Source: Pontixanthobacter rizhaonensis (GTDB lineage Bacteria; Pseudomonadota; Alphaproteobacteria; Sphingomonadales; Sphingomonadaceae). From it: DNA of 64,000 nucleotides. The first letter of the stretch is position 1. Each line of letters opens with the position of its first letter. The notes below the pieces were generated by a model. It made no database searches. It saw nothing but the letters and a program-made list of their open reading frames with translations, and was not told the DNA's origin. The translations under genes were made by a program, and so were the position numbers. The stretch is from contig NZ_JABCRE010000003.1 of NCBI RefSeq assembly GCF_012972675.1, positions 124,001 to 188,000 of the forward strand, written 5' to 3'. This document shows positions 61,152 to 64,000 of the stretch, one piece after another.

Positions 61152-63827
61152 ATGACATCTGGCAAGCGGCTGGCGGAACTGCTCCTGCTCTCAACTGCTC
61201 TCACATATCCGGGCGCTGCCCTTGCTCAGGATACAAGCCTATCTGAGGAAGCAGCCACTGCGACCGCAGTAGACGTGCAAGCATCCGATCCGGACGCTGC
61301 GGAAGAAGAGTTTAATCAACCAGATATCTCCATTCCCGGCGGCGGCGAGATTGTCGTGACGGGTCGCCGCGTGCGCGACGTAACCCGCAGCTCAAGCCAA
61401 GTCGTTTCGGTGCTGAGCAGCGAAGAGATCGCACGGACGGGCGAAGGCGACATTGCTGGCGCGCTGGGGCGCGTGACGGGCCTATCGGTCCAAGGGCAGG
61501 GTTTTGTATTCGTGCGCGGATTGGGTGACCGGTATTCGCTTGCTTTGCTAAACGGCCTTCCTCTGCCATCCCCGCAACCCCTCAGCCGGGTGGTGCCGCT
61601 GGACATTTTCCCGACCAGCATTGTTGCATCATCGCTGGTTCAAAAGACCTATTCGGCCAACTTCCCGGGTGAGTTTGGCGGCGGTGTCATCAATCTGACC
61701 ACGCAGGCCGTGCCCGATGAAGGTTTCCTGAAAATCAGCGCCGGGATTAGCGGCGATGAACAGACCACATTTTCCAGCGGGATTGACTATTACGGATCGG
61801 ATTTTGACTGGTTCGGCTTCGATGACGGTACCCGCGATGTCCCGCCCGCGCTCCAGGCTTTCTTTGATAGCGGCAATCGCTTGTCAGATTTGGGAGTAGA
61901 CCAACAGGCAATCGCCAGAGAATTGGGCAATCCCAATCTGGTTCTGACGCAAAATATCGATAGCCTGCCCGCCAATTTCTCAGGCGGGATTACTGGCGGA
62001 ACAGCGTGGGATGTCGGATCGGACGGCAGGTTGGGCATTATCGCCACGACATCTATCAGTAACAAATGGCGCAACCGGTCGATCATCAGCCAATCCGCGG
62101 TCGATGCTGACCTCAATCTGGATAGCGACTTCCGCGATTTCGTGACGGACAACCGGATTTTGGTCAACGGCTTGGTCGGATTTGGTCTGGAGCTTGGCCA
62201 GCATAAATTCCGCTGGACCAACCTTTATATTCGCGACAGCCTGAAACAGTCACGCCTCTCCATCGGTACAGATTTCCAAGATGAAGATAGCGAGTTTAGC
62301 CAAGACACATCTTGGTTTGAACGCGAATTGATCAACACCCAGTTTGTGGGCGAGATGGAATTTGCCGATCTGGATGTCGATATCCGCGCTGGCTACGCCC
62401 AAACCCAGCGAGAGGCGCCTTACGAATATAATTTCACCTATGTGCGCACCAATAACGCCAATGATCCCTTGGGTGATACATTTATCAATGTTCTCGATCG
62501 CCAGACTGGCAGCGCGTCAGTGGCTTTCTCCCAGCTGAAGGAAGATTTGTATTTCGCCGGGATCGATCTCAGCTACCCCGTGGCTGACTGGCTCCGCCTG
62601 ACCGCAGGTTACGCCTATACAGATACGGACCGGTTCTCTTCCCGGCGCGAATTTTTGTTCGATGCCAATACGGGTTTTGACGATGCGGTCGGCGCGCTGC
62701 GGCCCGATCTGCTGCTCGGCGATGCGGTTATTGATTTTTATAATATCGGACTGATCGAAACGACCCAGTCAGACCCGGCATTCAGCGCCGCTTTGGAAGT
62801 GCAGGCCGGATATCTGAAAACAACCCTTACCCCGACGCTGGGCCTGACACTCGATATCGGTGTCCGCTATGAAGATGCAACCCAAGCGGTCAATCCGGTT
62901 GAGGTGTTTGCCACTCCGACAAATTCCGGCAGCTCGACCTTGCTTGCCAATGACTATTTCTTGCCGTCAGCAACGGTGACATGGGAAGTTACCGATACAT
63001 TCCAGATCCGGGCCAATGCATCGAGAACGATTGCCCGTCCGCAGTTTCGCGAACTGATTTTCCAAACCTATTTCAACCCGGAAACCAACCGCCAGTTTAA
63101 TGGCAACCCGTTCTTGGTCGATAGCGAGCTGACCAATGCAGAAATCCGCGCCGAGTATTACTTTGGCCGCGGCAACCGCGTATCACTGGCGGGCTTCTAC
63201 AAAGATATCAAAAACCCGATTGAGGTATTTTCCAGCTTTTCTGACAACACGCAGATCAGCGGCTTTGCCAACGCCCCCAGTGCCACATTGTACGGGGCGG
63301 AATTTGACATTCAATATGGCTATGACCTGATCGATTGGGGCGGCTGGTTTGAAAGCAAACAAGCCATCTTTGTTGCCAATTACACCTACACCCAATCCGA
63401 ACTGCAAGTGTCATCCAGCGATATTGCAAGGGTGTTCCCCTTCGCAGACCAACCCGCAACAAACTTCTTCCGCGATGGTGTGCCGCTGACAGGGCAATCC
63501 GATCATCTGATCAACCTGCAATTGGGTATTGAAGATCTGGACAGGCTCCAACAGTTCACTCTGCTGCTGAACTACGCCAGCGAACGGGTAACCAGCCGCG
63601 GGACAGCGCAGCTTCCGGACATTGTCGAGGATCCCGGCCTGACCGTGGATTTCGTGGTCCGTCAGGAGGTCGATCTATTGAAGCGGCCCTTCGAATTGAA
63701 ATTCGAGGCACGAAACATTTTCGGGCGCGACAATTTTGAATTTCAAAGCAACGGCACCAACCGGATCGAAATCAACACATATGAGGTTGGACAAAGCTTC
63801 AGCTTCTCTGTCTCGACCGAATTCTAA
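61152..63827 (+). CDS. TonB-dependent outer-membrane receptor
   Basis: The 891-residue protein has a signal peptide ending PGAALAQ. An acidic segment and a plug domain from about residue 65 follow (GGGEIVVTGRRVRDVTRSSS; VVSVLSSEEIARTGEGDIAG; FVFVRGLGDRYSLALLNGLP; GEFGGGVINLTTQAVP). The rest is a beta-barrel ending in YEVGQSFSFSVSTEF with a terminal Phe. It imports a substrate using TonB energy. The substrate is unknown; the context of Pho boxes, a surface lipoprotein and a PhoB-like gene suggests a phosphate compound. It starts 115 bases after the lipoprotein gene. Confidence 0.93.
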   Translation: MTSGKRLAELLLLSTALTYPGAALAQDTSLSEEAATATAVDVQASDPDAAEEEFNQPDISIPGGGEIVVTGRRVRDVTRSSSQVVSVLSSEEIARTGEGDIAGALGRVTGLSVQGQGFVFVRGLGDRYSLALLNGLPLPSPQPLSRVVPLDIFPTSIVASSLVQKTYSANFPGEFGGGVINLTTQAVPDEGFLKISAGISGDEQTTFSSGIDYYGSDFDWFGFDDGTRDVPPALQAFFDSGNRLSDLGVDQQAIARELGNPNLVLTQNIDSLPANFSGGITGGTAWDVGSDGRLGIIATTSISNKWRNRSIISQSAVDADLNLDSDFRDFVTDNRILVNGLVGFGLELGQHKFRWTNLYIRDSLKQSRLSIGTDFQDEDSEFSQDTSWFERELINTQFVGEMEFADLDVDIRAGYAQTQREAPYEYNFTYVRTNNANDPLGDTFINVLDRQTGSASVAFSQLKEDLYFAGIDLSYPVADWLRLTAGYAYTDTDRFSSRREFLFDANTGFDDAVGALRPDLLLGDAVIDFYNIGLIETTQSDPAFSAALEVQAGYLKTTLTPTLGLTLDIGVRYEDATQAVNPVEVFATPTNSGSSTLLANDYFLPSATVTWEVTDTFQIRANASRTIARPQFRELIFQTYFNPETNRQFNGNPFLVDSELTNAEIRAEYYFGRGNRVSLAGFYKDIKNPIEVFSSFSDNTQISGFANAPSATLYGAEFDIQYGYDLIDWGGWFESKQAIFVANYTYTQSELQVSSSDIARVFPFADQPATNFFRDGVPLTGQSDHLINLQLGIEDLDRLQQFTLLLNYASERVTSRGTAQLPDIVEDPGLTVDFVVRQEVDLLKRPFELKFEARNIFGRDNFEFQSNGTNRIEINTYEVGQSFSFSVSTEF

Positions 63828-63882
63828 CACGCCAAGACTACCCGGCGTTCCCCTGCATCCGATGCGAGAAGGACGTCATATC

Positions 63883-64000
63883 TCAAGGCGCGTCGAAAAC
63901 ATATCCCAGGGAACGGACGGTCCGCAGTGGATTGCCCGCCCCTGCTACCTTCAGGGCGGATCGCAAACGGCCAATCCACACATCGACAGTACGCTCATCC
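63883..64000 (-). CDS. phoB: PhoB-like response regulator, C-terminal end (cut by window edge)
   Basis: Only the last 38 residues are inside the window: ERTVDVWIGRLRSALKVAGA then NPLRTVRSLGYVFDAP. This is the recognition helix and wing of an OmpR/PhoB winged-helix domain, and the VDVWIGRLR...RTVRSLGYVFD form is close to alphaproteobacterial PhoB. The receiver domain is beyond the edge, so PhoB is a probable but not certain identity. The gene converges with the TonB receptor gene, 55 bases apart. Confidence 0.75.
   Translation of the reverse strand, partial: DERTVDVWIGRLRSALKVAGAGNPLRTVRSLGYVFDAP

Overview
The window looks like chromosomal DNA of an alphaproteobacterium of the order Sphingomonadales, most likely a marine Erythrobacteraceae-type bacterium. 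The pointers are GcrA (alphaproteobacterial cell-cycle regulator), the DUF1476 zeta inhibitor of the F1Fo-ATPase, a CrtW/CrtZ ketocarotenoid pair, a large TonB-dependent receptor of the sphingomonad type, and moderately GC-rich DNA. This assignment is by family content only; no 16S gene is present.

Layout. 1-481: the left edge is the start of a P4-type integrase facing a tRNA-Ser(CGA), i.e. one end of a probable integrated island that lies outside the window. 693-8894: hspQ, a PH-like membrane protein, an ABC-2 permease, gcrA, a modABC molybdate importer, DUF1993 and DUF481 genes, a spermidine-synthase-like protein and an AstE/AspA-type hydrolase. 9031-12774 (minus): truB-rpsO-pnp. 12792-20112: a divergent sugar locus, a sodium:solute symporter against alpha-galactosidase-glpD-galT-galK, which I read as a pathway for an alpha-galactosyl-glycerol. 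20141-23497: GNAT, tdk, AbgT transporter, YceI. 23502-31172 (minus): a tightly overlapping rimP-nusA-ylxR-infB-(zinc-ribbon membrane protein, two hotdog thioesterases, DUF1697)-rbfA operon.

31336-37547 holds the most unusual part: three small uncharacterised envelope genes, then a phage-shock (Psp) region. A divergent pspF faces a sigma-54 promoter that drives a 50-residue exported peptide, pspA, pspB, pspC and then five more small genes. Each of the five encodes one N-terminal membrane helix plus a coiled coil; all carry a shared block around LERIVTD, and the first four continue it to an EIExLRD-type end. The array looks like an expanded Psp module. It is followed by sufE, a DUF454 protein and a 53-residue Pmp3/YqaE proteolipid.

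38648-50573: crtW-crtZ (beta-carotene ketolase and hydroxylase), leuC-[small membrane protein]-leuD-quinone oxidoreductase, ATPase inhibitor zeta-bolA-grxD, a NUDIX hydrolase, a 69-bp tandem repeat running into tRNA-Arg(UCU), a queuosine-precursor transporter, and ppx-ppk1. 50715-58633 (minus): a chromosomal VirB type IV secretion locus (virB1-2-3-4-6-9-10-11) that lacks virB5, virB7, virB8 and virD4. 59158-64000: candidate Pho boxes, a beta-helix-like lipoprotein, a TonB-dependent receptor, and the C-terminus of a PhoB-like regulator, together suggesting a phosphate-starvation outer-membrane system. Polyphosphate enzymes lie about 10 kb away.
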